A DNA stretch of 64,000 nt from NCBI GenBank assembly GCA_029279945.1, contig JAJUHK010000005.1, positions 1 through 64,000 of the forward strand, given 5' to 3'. The notes beneath the pieces are model-generated. The model saw only the letters and a program-made list of their open reading frames with translations, ran no database searches and had not been told where the DNA came from. Numbering within the stretch: the first letter of the stretch is position 1; each line of letters opens with the position of its first letter. This document shows positions 1 through 5,947 of the stretch, one piece after another. The position numbers and the translations under genes are program-made. The stretch comes from Pseudidiomarina indica (lineage in GTDB: Bacteria; Pseudomonadota; Gammaproteobacteria; Enterobacterales; Alteromonadaceae).

Positions 1-2
1 CT

Positions 3-71
3 TTACTTTGCAGTACTTCTGAGGTGAATAACCTTCTACAGGTTAGACTGCCTGATGGAAGCAGTGCATAA
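3..71 (+). CDS. 3' end of a cassette gene cut by the window edge
   Basis: One + strand frame stays open from position 3 to a TAA at 69-71 that overlaps the first bases of the attC at 66-141. In this array the stop codon of a cassette gene typically sits at or in the attC, so this is probably the tail of the preceding cassette's gene. Only about 22 codons are visible, with no recognisable motif, so the gene may also end in another frame (stops at about 18 and 27). Confidence 0.3.
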   Translation, partial: LLCSTSEVNNLLQVRLPDGSSA

Positions 72-141
72 CAATGCGCGGCACGCGGATAGCCTTTACG
101 CCGCTTCGCTATGTAAAGGCTACCGGTGCGCTATGCGTTAT
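66..141 (+). repeat. attC site 1
   Basis: Starts GCATAAC and ends GCGTTAT. Between these cores a long imperfect palindrome pairs TAGCCTTTAC with GTAAAGGCTA around a GC-rich tip. This separates the truncated first cassette from the cassette carrying the gene at 172. Confidence 0.85.
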
Positions 142-171
142 ATTTACGAGAACTAAACTCAAGGAGATAAA

Positions 172-654
172 ATGAGAAAAATAAGTGTTGGCCTACTGTG
201 TGGCTTAATGTCTGCCGTCACTATGGCGACAACAGTGGATGATCAGGCAAAATCTGCAGGCTTCACGAACTGTTTAGATACTACGAAAACCTTGGCGGAA
301 TTCTTAGTCAAACAAAACACCCATGGGTCACATGATTTCTGGAATAAGGATTTTGTAAATGAAAGATTTTTCGACTCGCTAATCGTTAAAAACTATTCAG
401 ATGGTGATAGCCATATATCTCTTACGGTGATTCCTCGCGGTAAGCAATGTGATTGGACTTATACGGAAACTTATCCTATAGAAAAGCCATGCCAAATTGT
501 TCGTGAGGAGCAGTTTTCTCAGATGAAATATGGTGGTTCGCTTAATCAAACCACAATGACTCTTAATAATGAAAAAGGTCTATATTTCTACCTTACACCC
601 TCAGAAACAGGGAAAACTTGTTTAGTGACTAAACGGGAGGTATTCTATCAATAA
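172..654 (+). CDS. Cassette protein, exported, unknown function (160 aa)
   Basis: ATG start preceded by a good ribosome site (AAGGAG, about 6 nt upstream), 31 bp after attC 1. Residues 1 to about 19 form a typical Sec signal peptide (MRKIS, a hydrophobic stretch, then MATT), so the mature protein is probably periplasmic or secreted. The mature part contains four cysteines (in TNCLD, KQCDW, KPCQI and KTCLV), which suggests two disulfide bonds. I do not recognise a family. Being alone in its cassette, it is expected to act by itself; no function can be proposed from sequence. Confidence 0.75.
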   Translation: MRKISVGLLCGLMSAVTMATTVDDQAKSAGFTNCLDTTKTLAEFLVKQNTHGSHDFWNKDFVNERFFDSLIVKNYSDGDSHISLTVIPRGKQCDWTYTETYPIEKPCQIVREEQFSQMKYGGSLNQTTMTLNNEKGLYFYLTPSETGKTCLVTKREVFYQ

Positions 655-721
655 ATATAACAATCGGCTGCTAGGGACTGCATTCCGCTTCGCTACATGC
701 AGCCCCAGAGCCGGGCGTTAT
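655..721 (+). repeat. attC site 2
   Basis: Opens with ATATAAC directly after the stop codon of the preceding gene and closes with GGGCGTTAT. The arms pair CGGCT with AGCCG and CTGCAT with ATGCAG around CGCTTCG. Confidence 0.85.
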
Positions 722-746
722 AGAGCCACTTTATAGGAGAGAACAG

Positions 747-1061
747 TTGTCTAACGTAGAAAATGCTCAGCGATACTTTCAGACCGCTAACGAAATTTTT
801 GGTGTACTGTCTTTTGGTATTGCACTTGCCTGTATAAGTACAGATAACCCTCAGTTTTATGGATGGCTTGCCGTGGCTTTTGTATTTTTAGTTTGGCTGT
901 CAAATTTTATAAAGTTCAGAAGCGAGTTCCTTGAGTTAAAAAATACTTCCGTGCTATCAGCAAGTAATGTATTGAAGAAGAGCTTTATTGCTTTAATAGG
1001 TTGGTCATTTTTAGGAGCTGTTGCGATTGGTCTCTTTGACTCATCGGGCTGGGCTCTATAA
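747..1061 (+). CDS. Cassette membrane protein, unknown function (104 aa)
   Basis: The start is a TTG codon chosen because TAGGAGAG lies about 6-10 nt upstream and it follows attC 2 by 25 bp; there is no nearer ATG. Three hydrophobic segments (about residues 17-30, 37-55 and 80-98) predict a small inner-membrane protein with a charged loop (KFRSEFLELKN) between the second and third. No family is recognised. Small multi-pass proteins are common among integron cassettes and among toxin and phage-exclusion effectors, but nothing in this sequence shows such a role. The stop codon overlaps attC 3. Confidence 0.7.
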   Translation: MSNVENAQRYFQTANEIFGVLSFGIALACISTDNPQFYGWLAVAFVFLVWLSNFIKFRSEFLELKNTSVLSASNVLKKSFIALIGWSFLGAVAIGLFDSSGWAL

Positions 1062-1131
1062 CAATCCGCGTCATTCGGGGCCTGCGGCCCCTGCGACGCT
1101 CACAAGTTCGCGCGCATGCGCGGGGCGTTAG
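1057..1131 (+). repeat. attC site 3
   Basis: Opens with TATAACAATCCGCG overlapping the stop of the upstream gene and closes CGCGGGGCGTTAG. It contains an internal GGGGCC-TGC-GGCCCC hairpin, so the fold is longer and more GC-rich than its neighbours. Confidence 0.85.
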
Positions 1132-1150
1132 CTGTACTAGGAGAATCAGT

Positions 1151-1858
1151 TTGAGTTGCTACTTTCAAGGATGTTCCCAAAAAGGTGTAACAAAGGAGCA
1201 TATCCCACCAAAAGCCTTTTTCCCTAAGGGAGAAAAAGATCAGCTATTAACAGTGAAATCATGTGTCGCTCACAATAACGCCAAGTCAAAAGATGATCTT
1301 TATGTTCTCGCACAAATCTGCATGAATGCTTCTCCGAGCAATAGAGCTAGAGAAATATTCCTAAAAAAAGTAAAGCCCCAACTAGATTTCAATAATGGAG
1401 CATTAAGAAAAAGGCTGGCTGCTGGATCAGTTCAACTACCTGATGGAGCTGTAAAGTATCCAGTTGATACGAATAGATTAAATGAGTTTTTTGATGCTCT
1501 ATCTTGTGGGATTATTTTCAAGTCTTGTGGCTCTGCATTGCCAAATAATTACTCAATAAAACATGTGTATTGCAGCTTGATAAGTGATCAAGACCCGATA
1601 ATGGATCAACTTGAAGCTGAGCTTGAGGCTTTCTACTCAGGAAAACCAATGGATTTTATGGAGTTCGGCAAGCCAAACACTAACAACGAAAGGATCTACA
1701 CCGTAGAGGTTTTTGGTATACCAAACTTCGCCTCAAGTATTACTTTAGTGCATGTTTTCTTCGGTAAGTTTAAAGTAATCTCAATGCTTACCAATGTCGT
1801 GCAAAATACAGCTAACAAGTCAAAGCACTCGGACGCCGCTAACGGCGCCGGTGTTTGA
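1151..1858 (+). CDS. Cassette HNH-type nuclease-like protein (235 aa)
   Basis: TTG start with TAGGAGA about 8 nt upstream, just right of attC 3. Residues 3-49 resemble an HNH/treble-clef nuclease: a Cys pair (C3, C8), then KEHIPPK (E16, H17), then a CVAHN segment (C38, H41, N42) followed by KSKDDLY. The C and H residues could bind a structural zinc, and H17 and H41/N42 could form the ββα-metal site. The remaining ~185 residues are unassigned and may bind a target or partner. The last ~16 codons (NKSKHSDAANGAGV) are encoded by attC 4, so the C terminus depends on the recombination site. A defence or DNA-processing role is inferred from the fold; the family assignment is moderate. Confidence 0.75.
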   Translation: MSCYFQGCSQKGVTKEHIPPKAFFPKGEKDQLLTVKSCVAHNNAKSKDDLYVLAQICMNASPSNRAREIFLKKVKPQLDFNNGALRKRLAAGSVQLPDGAVKYPVDTNRLNEFFDALSCGIIFKSCGSALPNNYSIKHVYCSLISDQDPIMDQLEAELEAFYSGKPMDFMEFGKPNTNNERIYTVEVFGIPNFASSITLVHVFFGKFKVISMLTNVVQNTANKSKHSDAANGAGV

Positions 1859-1866
1859 GGCGTTAT
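1810..1866 (+). repeat. attC site 4
   Basis: Opens AGCTAAC inside the coding end of the upstream gene and closes GCGTTAT. The short arms pair CGCCG with CGGCG around CTAA. At 57 bp it is the shortest site in the array. Confidence 0.8.
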
Positions 1867-1898
1867 ATACCCACGATATTTTGGAGTAAATTTTAAAA

Positions 1899-2087
1899 AT
1901 GGAAATTAATTTCGCAGAAAACTCCTATGCTACTGTAAGCTTAGTTCAGTTCTTATTTGGTATATTTTGCGCTCACTGGGCTCAGAACACTGACCGTAGT
2001 GCGTGGTTATGGTTTTTTATGGGGTGGATTTTTGCACCAATAACTGGTTTGTTTTTATTAGCAAAAAATAGTAAATCAGCGAGCTAG
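1899..2087 (+). CDS. Cassette small membrane protein (62 aa)
   Basis: ATG start 32 bp after attC 4, with a GGAG about 12 nt upstream, a rather long spacing. Two hydrophobic segments (about residues 13-27 and 36-54, rich in Trp and Phe) predict a two-pass inner-membrane miniprotein with a short TDRS loop. No family is recognised. It is the only gene in its cassette and its function is unknown. Confidence 0.65.
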   Translation: MEINFAENSYATVSLVQFLFGIFCAHWAQNTDRSAWLWFFMGWIFAPITGLFLLAKNSKSAS

Positions 2088-2104
2088 TTGCTTGTAACAC
2101 AAGG

Positions 2105-2160
2105 TATATAACAAGCAAAGGCAGCCGACGCCTTCGGCGCGTCTGCTTTGGGCGTTAGGC
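2105..2160 (+). repeat. attC site 5
   Basis: Opens TATATAACAAGCAAAG and closes CTTTGGGCGTTAGGC. The arms pair GCAAAGGCAG with CTGCTTTG, and GACGC with GCGTC, around CTTCGG. Confidence 0.88.
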
Positions 2161-2167
2161 ATTAGCA

Positions 2168-2545
2168 ATGTATAAACTAATCGTCATGCTTGGGGTTTTA
2201 TCGCTTTCCTTTTTCGCTGTTGCTGAAGAAAAAGTGTCATTATGGAGTGAGGGTGGCGGAGCTGAAGCCGTTTGTATAAACGAATCTAAAATGATAAGTC
2301 ATTGCTTTATCGTTGTTGGTGATGTTCGGATAGATATATCTGAGGTAGAGGCTTCAAACTTAGGTAAACTTGGGCTGAGGCCAAAAGAAGCCTACTCAAA
2401 GGTAATAAATATTCCCAGTAAATGGCTGAAAGTTGCTAAAAATGAGTACATGGTAGAAATCACTACTCATGCTTGGTTTGAGGGCCAACGGTACACTGTA
2501 AAAGAACCTGCTTATGTAAAGGATGGGAAATATTATCAACGCTAA
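2168..2545 (+). CDS. Cassette protein, exported, unknown function (125 aa)
   Basis: ATG start 7 bp after attC 5. No separate ribosome site is present; the TTAGG of the attC R' core lies about 8 nt upstream and could serve. Residues 1 to about 19 (MYKLIVMLGVLSLSFFAVA-EE) are a clear signal peptide, placing the mature ~106-residue protein in the periplasm or outside. Two cysteines (VCINE, SHCFI) could form a disulfide. No family is recognised. It has no nuclease or membrane features. Confidence 0.7.
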   Translation: MYKLIVMLGVLSLSFFAVAEEKVSLWSEGGGAEAVCINESKMISHCFIVVGDVRIDISEVEASNLGKLGLRPKEAYSKVINIPSKWLKVAKNEYMVEITTHAWFEGQRYTVKEPAYVKDGKYYQR

Positions 2546-2547
2546 AA

Positions 2548-2621
2548 TGCCTAACAATACGCACCAGTTCGCGCCTATCGGCGCCGGACGGCCTTACGGC
2601 CGCCGCTGTGCTTTGCGTTAG
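2548..2621 (+). repeat. attC site 6
   Basis: Opens TGCCTAACAATACGCA and closes TGCTTTGCGTTAG. The interior contains a GGCGCC palindrome and a GGCCGTAAGGCC-type hairpin. Confidence 0.85.
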
Positions 2622-2654
2622 AGCTGCTGCACACTGAAGATAGGAGGCGTCCTT

Positions 2655-3377
2655 TTGGATAAATTTCCGTCCGAAATAATTGATAAGCTGAAAAACTACG
2701 TTTACCGGCTTATCGATCCCCGCAATGGCGAGACTTTTTATGTTGGTCGGGGTGTTGGAAACCGTCTTTATTCCCACATTCGTGACGAACTGGGGAAAGA
2801 ATCAGACGAAGTTGGCGATAAGTTGAGAAGAATCAGGGAAATCCGTCTTGCTGGCTTTGAGGTTGCCCATGTCGTGCATAGGCACGGAATGGAGCCATCC
2901 GTGGCGAAAGAGGTAGAAGCTGCACTTATTGATGCGTATCCAGGGCTCACAAATGTAATGGGTGGGGAAGAGAGCGGTGACCGTGGTGCAATGCATGCGG
3001 ATGAGATTGTTCGGGAGTATCTCGCTGAGCCGGCGGTATTTGAGCATCGGGCGCTATTGATCAGTGTAAACAGGAGTGCGTCCGAGCGTCCGCTCTATGA
3101 AGCGACACGATATGCCTGGAAGCTCAGTCAAAGACGGGCGAAAGAAACAGAAGTTGTTCTCGCATCTGAAAAGGGAGTTATTCGCGGCGCGTACATTCCT
3201 GAAAAGTGGATGGAAGCTACAAGCGATAATTTCCCGGGTCGCCCTGATCGACCTGGAAGGCTGGGATTCAGCGGTCGTGAAGCACCACCCGAAGTATGGA
3301 GCATGTATGTTGGACGGCGAATACCCGATGAATACCGCTTCGGCACAGCCAACCCTATTCGCTATACATGGAAATAG
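2655..3377 (+). CDS. Cassette GIY-YIG nuclease-like protein, LEM-3/COG3680 type (240 aa)
   Basis: TTG start 7 nt after a strong TAGGAGG ribosome site. Residues 14-105 match the LEM-3-like GIY-YIG fold: YVYRL (15-19) and FYVGRG (28-33) stand for the GIY and YIG strands, R37 and H41 are candidates for catalytic Arg/His, and E86/E88 followed by LTN (98-100) supply the metal-binding Glu and conserved Asn. Residues ~120-240 form a second domain (PLYEATRYAWKL, RGAYIPEKWM, RLGFSGREAP, NPIRYTWK) seen with this family but of unclear role, perhaps nucleic-acid recognition. Family members are uncharacterised in bacteria. DNA cleavage is inferred from the fold. Confidence 0.8.
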   Translation: MDKFPSEIIDKLKNYVYRLIDPRNGETFYVGRGVGNRLYSHIRDELGKESDEVGDKLRRIREIRLAGFEVAHVVHRHGMEPSVAKEVEAALIDAYPGLTNVMGGEESGDRGAMHADEIVREYLAEPAVFEHRALLISVNRSASERPLYEATRYAWKLSQRRAKETEVVLASEKGVIRGAYIPEKWMEATSDNFPGRPDRPGRLGFSGREAPPEVWSMYVGRRIPDEYRFGTANPIRYTWK

Positions 3378-3383
3378 GGCGAT

Positions 3384-3455
3384 GCTCTAACAAATGGCTG
3401 TTGTCGGACGTACCTACGCTGGCGCTCCGGTGCGCCGCAAAGCCAAAGCGTTAGG
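3384..3455 (+). repeat. attC site 7
   Basis: Opens GCTCTAACAAATGGCT and closes AGCCAAAGCGTTAGG. GGCT pairs with AGCC, and the interior arms include GGCGCTCCGGTGCGCC. Confidence 0.85.
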
Positions 3456-3470
3456 CTCTAAGGAAAAATT

Positions 3471-3911
3471 TTGGCCAGAGGAAATTTAAAAGGCACAGGG
3501 TATATTCTTGAGCTAGAGTTGGCTCTTGAGTGTATGAAAAGAGGTGCCGAAGTTAGCCTGCCAATCGGCGATAATGCGCATTATGACTTGCTCGTTGATA
3601 ACGGCAAAAAAATATTGAAAGTTCAGGTTAAATCTTCGTCAATAGATCAAAACGATTCTGCGAAGTATTGGATTAACACACAGCGAAAGCTCCCAACTAT
3701 GAGCTCCAACAGTGGCCCTTCATCGAAAGCGGTAGCATATGCTGAAGGTGCTATTGATGTTATTGCCTCCAAAGCTGATGGGGTCTGGTTTTTCTTCGAT
3801 GAGGCACATCTTCTGCCTAGCAGCATTACCGTGTTTCCCAGTAGGGAACGAAATTGCAAAAACAAATGGAATAAGGGTAAAGAGAGTTGGGAACTACTAG
3901 ATCTAGCCTAA
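3471..3911 (+). CDS. Cassette PD-(D/E)XK endonuclease-like protein (146 aa)
   Basis: TTG start with AAGGA 6 nt upstream, directly right of attC 7. The N-terminal ~60 residues follow the PDDEXK_5 (group I intron endonuclease-like) pattern: an N-terminal helix with E14 (GYILELELALE), RGAEVSLPIGD, then the metal site YDLLVD (D39) and VQVKSS (Q52, K54), a D...QxK version of D...ExK. The C-terminal half includes FFFDEAHLLPSSITVFP, which continues the fold. Relatives are found in phage and mobile DNA as well as cassettes. DNA cleavage is inferred; a defence or repair role is possible. The stop overlaps attC 8. Confidence 0.78.
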   Translation: MARGNLKGTGYILELELALECMKRGAEVSLPIGDNAHYDLLVDNGKKILKVQVKSSSIDQNDSAKYWINTQRKLPTMSSNSGPSSKAVAYAEGAIDVIASKADGVWFFFDEAHLLPSSITVFPSRERNCKNKWNKGKESWELLDLA

Positions 3912-3964
3912 CAAACGCGTCAATTAGGACGCTCGCAAGCTCGCGCCTATTACGCGGGCGTTAG
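3905..3964 (+). repeat. attC site 8 (last recognisable one)
   Basis: Opens AGCCTAACAAACGCGT and closes ACGCGGGCGTTAG. The arms pair ACGCGTCAATTAGG with CCTATTACGCG around CGAGCTTGCGAGCG-type central sequence. Confidence 0.87.
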
Positions 3965-3980
3965 CCATTTCGAGGACATA

Positions 3981-4841
3981 ATGAGTACAGCTATAATTTC
4001 TGAACCAATATCGGGAGATAAGGCATATCAGGTAAGGGCGCGCGCCGCATTACCGTTGCTTGTCCGTCAAGCGGAGGCTGGTGCTCCAGTTTTCTACTCT
4101 GATCTTGCGGAAGAGTTAGGGATGCCGAACCCGCGTAATCTCAATTATGTCCTCGGAAGCATCGGCCAGTCTTTAGAGCGACTTTCTGAGGCATGGAAAG
4201 TTAAAGTGCCGCCTATCCAATGTCTTGTAGTTAATAAAAACACGGGGCTACCGGGAGAGGGTATCGGTTGGTTTCTCGTCAAGAAGGAAGATTTTGCAAC
4301 GCTCCCGCTTAAACAGAAGAGAGCAATCGTCGAAGCAGAACTTCAGCATGTGTTCTCCTATCCACGATGGCAGGAAGTTCTCAAGGCTCTGGAGCTTGAG
4401 CCAGCGATCTCCGATTTTACGCCGTTCGTAAAAAAAGCCTCGGGTGGCTTTGGAGGCGGTGAGAGCGACGGGCATAAGGCTCTCAAAGAATATGTTGCAG
4501 AAAATCCAAAAGTCATCGGTCTTGGCGCTAACACCCCTATTGGCACGACCGAATACCCGTTGCCATCAGGTGATAGTCTGGACGTTTCATTTAATAGCAA
4601 GAAAATTTGGGTGGCTGCAGAGATCAAGTCCTCCATATCTGCAGAGGGTGATATTGTTCGAGGTCTATTTCAATGCGTTAAGTACAGAGCTGTCATGGAG
4701 GCTGTACTGCTTACCGAATCACTGCCACAAAACGCACGAGCTTTACTTGTCTTAGAATCAAAACTGCCTCAATCACTTATCCCTTTGCGAAATATGCTGG
4801 GTGTTGAAGTTATTGAAGGTGTTTCGCCCAAGAATGGCTAA
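3981..4841 (+). CDS. Terminal cassette protein: winged-helix plus PD-(D/E)XK nuclease-like (286 aa)
   Basis: ATG start with a GAGGACA ribosome site, 16 bp after attC 8. Residues ~15-70 (VFYSDLAEELGMPNPRNLNYVLGSI) look like a winged-helix DNA-binding segment, followed by a conserved-looking LPGEGIGWF (90-98). The C-terminal part carries a PD-(D/E)XK-like core: E170 in a helix, a GD-x-LDV strand (D198, D201) and AAEIKSS (E214, K216), then a helix with FQCVKYRAVMEA. This resembles standalone restriction-like nucleases that recognise DNA through a fused wHTH. No methyltransferase is adjacent, so a classical type II system is not shown. No attC follows; the cassette appears to have lost its recombination site. 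Confidence 0.75.
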   Translation: MSTAIISEPISGDKAYQVRARAALPLLVRQAEAGAPVFYSDLAEELGMPNPRNLNYVLGSIGQSLERLSEAWKVKVPPIQCLVVNKNTGLPGEGIGWFLVKKEDFATLPLKQKRAIVEAELQHVFSYPRWQEVLKALELEPAISDFTPFVKKASGGFGGGESDGHKALKEYVAENPKVIGLGANTPIGTTEYPLPSGDSLDVSFNSKKIWVAAEIKSSISAEGDIVRGLFQCVKYRAVMEAVLLTESLPQNARALLVLESKLPQSLIPLRNMLGVEVIEGVSPKNG

Positions 4842-4938
4842 ACAGCTAAATGAGTAGGTTTAAGAAAACTAATTTTAAGCGGTAGTTACAACGGAAGTTA
4901 AGATCAAAACCGTTAAAATCGACACCGGATAAAAAGCA

Positions 4939-4984
4939 CTCATAAAAAACATAAGCTCATGAAAACATAGGGTTTTCGTATGAA
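4939..4984. repeat. Short direct and inverted repeats beside the tRNA fragment
   Basis: CTCAT-AAAAAAC-ATAAG (4939-4955) and CTCAT-GAAAAC-ATAGG (4956-4971) are near-identical tandem units. The second overlaps an inverted repeat GAAAAC...GTTTTC (4961-4966 and 4972-4977). They lie ~30 bp left of the tRNA 3' fragment, where arm-type integrase binding sites are found in tRNA-integrating elements. The function is inferred only from position. Confidence 0.35.
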
Positions 4985-5013
4985 ACCGTATATTAGAAAA
5001 GCCACCAATGCAG

Positions 5014-5060
5014 GACTCATAATCGGTTGGTCCCCAGTTCAAGTCTGGGAGGGGCCACCA
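5014..5060 (+). tRNA. 3' half of a tRNA-Ile2 (CAU anticodon) gene, truncated
   Basis: The 47 bp contain the anticodon loop CTCATAA, half of the anticodon stem, a variable loop TTGGTC, a perfect T arm (CCCAG-TTCAAGT-CTGGG), the 3' acceptor strand AGGGGCC and an encoded ACCA end. This closely follows the 3' half of enterobacterial tRNA-Ile2. The 5' half (D arm and GGCCCC acceptor strand) is absent: the bases just left cannot pair with the anticodon stem. The break falls at the anticodon stem-loop, a known crossover zone for tyrosine integrases that use tRNA genes. It is therefore best read as a displaced tRNA 3' end (attR-like) and is not expected to be functional. Confidence 0.8.
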
Positions 5061-5236
5061 TTTTCCATAGTATTTATAAAGATAGTGCTTGCTAATATTC
5101 GTGCTTGTTTGACGTTCGCGGGTCAAGTACATTCCACCCCCAAGAAAATTTTTTTTAAAAACAGTATAATGGGGTCTTTGACCCATCGCACATCAACTAT
5201 CGATGCAGCAGGTCCAATGTTATTGGAGGTGTTGCT

Positions 5237-5899
5237 ATGTCTGGTTATGAAACGCGTAAAATTCACTTACGCGTTGGTTCACGTGAGTGGAAAATTCGCT
5301 CGTTAAAAGATACTCAACAGTACTATGATCCTCAGGGCGAAGCCAAGCGAGCAGGGATTTGCTCGGCGAGTTGGAGCTTGTTCGGGCAATTGTGGCCGGC
5401 GAGCAAAGCGTTAGCGCGAGCAGTGAAGAAAATTGACATTAGCGGACGTCGATTTATCGAGCTAGGTTGTGGCCTCGGGTTACCAAGTTTAGTATTGCGT
5501 GCGCGCGGCGCCCATGTGGTGGCCAGTGACAAACATCCGTTAAGCGAAGAGTTTCTTGACTATAACGCGGCGCTAAATCAGGTGCCCGAAGTACCATTCG
5601 TTGATTTAGATTGGGGGCTATCGCCTGCTCCTGATCAGCGCGGGCAATACGATGTCATTCTTGGTAGTGATATTCTGTATGAGCCTGATCACGCTGAAAT
5701 GTTGGCAGAATTCGTAAATCAGCTTGCAGCGCCTAAAGCGAAAGTGTTGATTACCTGTCCAGGGCGTGGCTATCGCAATCGCTTTGCGCGTTACCTGCAA
5801 GACTATGGATTTGATTTAACCGAGCAGAACATTCCGTTTATAGAAGGTGAGCCAGCACCACATCGGGGCCGGTTACTGAGCTTTCGGCGGGGTTTCTAA
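5237..5899 (+). CDS. Class I SAM-dependent methyltransferase, METTL/Methyltransf_16-like (220 aa)
   Basis: ATG start with TTGGAGG about 6 nt upstream. Residues ~72-85 hold the SAM-binding motif I (FIELGCGLGLPSL). The acidic end of the next strand is VVASDKH, and VILGSDILYEPDH is a motif IV/post-IV segment. The upstream SASWSLFGQLWPASKALA resembles the W-x-(A/S) region of the eukaryotic lysine methyltransferase-like (METTL21/18) family, so a protein substrate is plausible, but the target is unknown. It is the first core gene right of the cassette array and is convergent with the OsmC-YcaO gene. Confidence 0.85.
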   Translation: MSGYETRKIHLRVGSREWKIRSLKDTQQYYDPQGEAKRAGICSASWSLFGQLWPASKALARAVKKIDISGRRFIELGCGLGLPSLVLRARGAHVVASDKHPLSEEFLDYNAALNQVPEVPFVDLDWGLSPAPDQRGQYDVILGSDILYEPDHAEMLAEFVNQLAAPKAKVLITCPGRGYRNRFARYLQDYGFDLTEQNIPFIEGEPAPHRGRLLSFRRGF

Positions 5900-5928
5900 G
5901 TGTCCAGCGGCATGAGCCGCTGGCACTT
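5898..5928. terminator. Hairpin between convergent genes
   Basis: AAGTG-T-CCAGCGGC, loop ATGA, GCCGCTGG-CACTT forms a strong stem starting within the stop codon of the methyltransferase gene and ending ~20 bp before the end of the opposite gene. There is no T-run, so it may stabilise transcript ends rather than act as a classical intrinsic terminator. Confidence 0.55.
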
Positions 5929-5947
5929 ATGGCAAAGCGCTTGCAAG

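Larger units (their letters stand above)
1..4841 (+). mobile_element. Integron gene-cassette array (right-hand part)
   Basis: Eight single-gene cassettes, all on the + strand, are separated by imperfect palindromes of 57-76 bp. Each palindrome opens with a (G/A)(C/T)(C/A)TAAC-like R'' core just after or across a stop codon and closes with GCGTTAG or GCGTTAT, as attC sites do. Gene starts follow each site by 7-33 bp. Because attC follows each gene on the + strand, intI and attI should lie left of position 1; no integrase is visible here. The array is broken at its left edge by the window and at its right by a cassette without a recognisable attC. The size of the array and the lack of resistance genes fit a sedentary chromosomal integron rather than a class 1 mobile integron, but this is inference. 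Confidence 0.88.
4842..5236. other. Intergenic boundary between cassette array and core chromosome
   Basis: 395 bp without a convincing gene. From left to right: AT-rich sequence without an attC; a tandem pair of CTCAT-(A/G)AAAAC-ATA units at 4939-4971 followed by an inverted copy (GTTTTCGTATG); the tRNA-Ile2 3' fragment at 5014-5060; an AT-rich run of T then A at ~5148-5160; a TATAAT at 5165-5170 without a clear -35; and a GGAGG ribosome site before the gene at 5237. Confidence 0.7.

Noticed and set aside
1-4841. Integron integrase gene (intI) or attI inside the window
   Set aside because: No tyrosine-recombinase frame is present; the cassette orientation puts both to the left.
5001-5007. 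A second GCCACCA just left of the tRNA-Ile2 fragment as another tRNA 3' end
   Set aside because: No T arm or acceptor strand precedes it; a seven-base match is probably chance.
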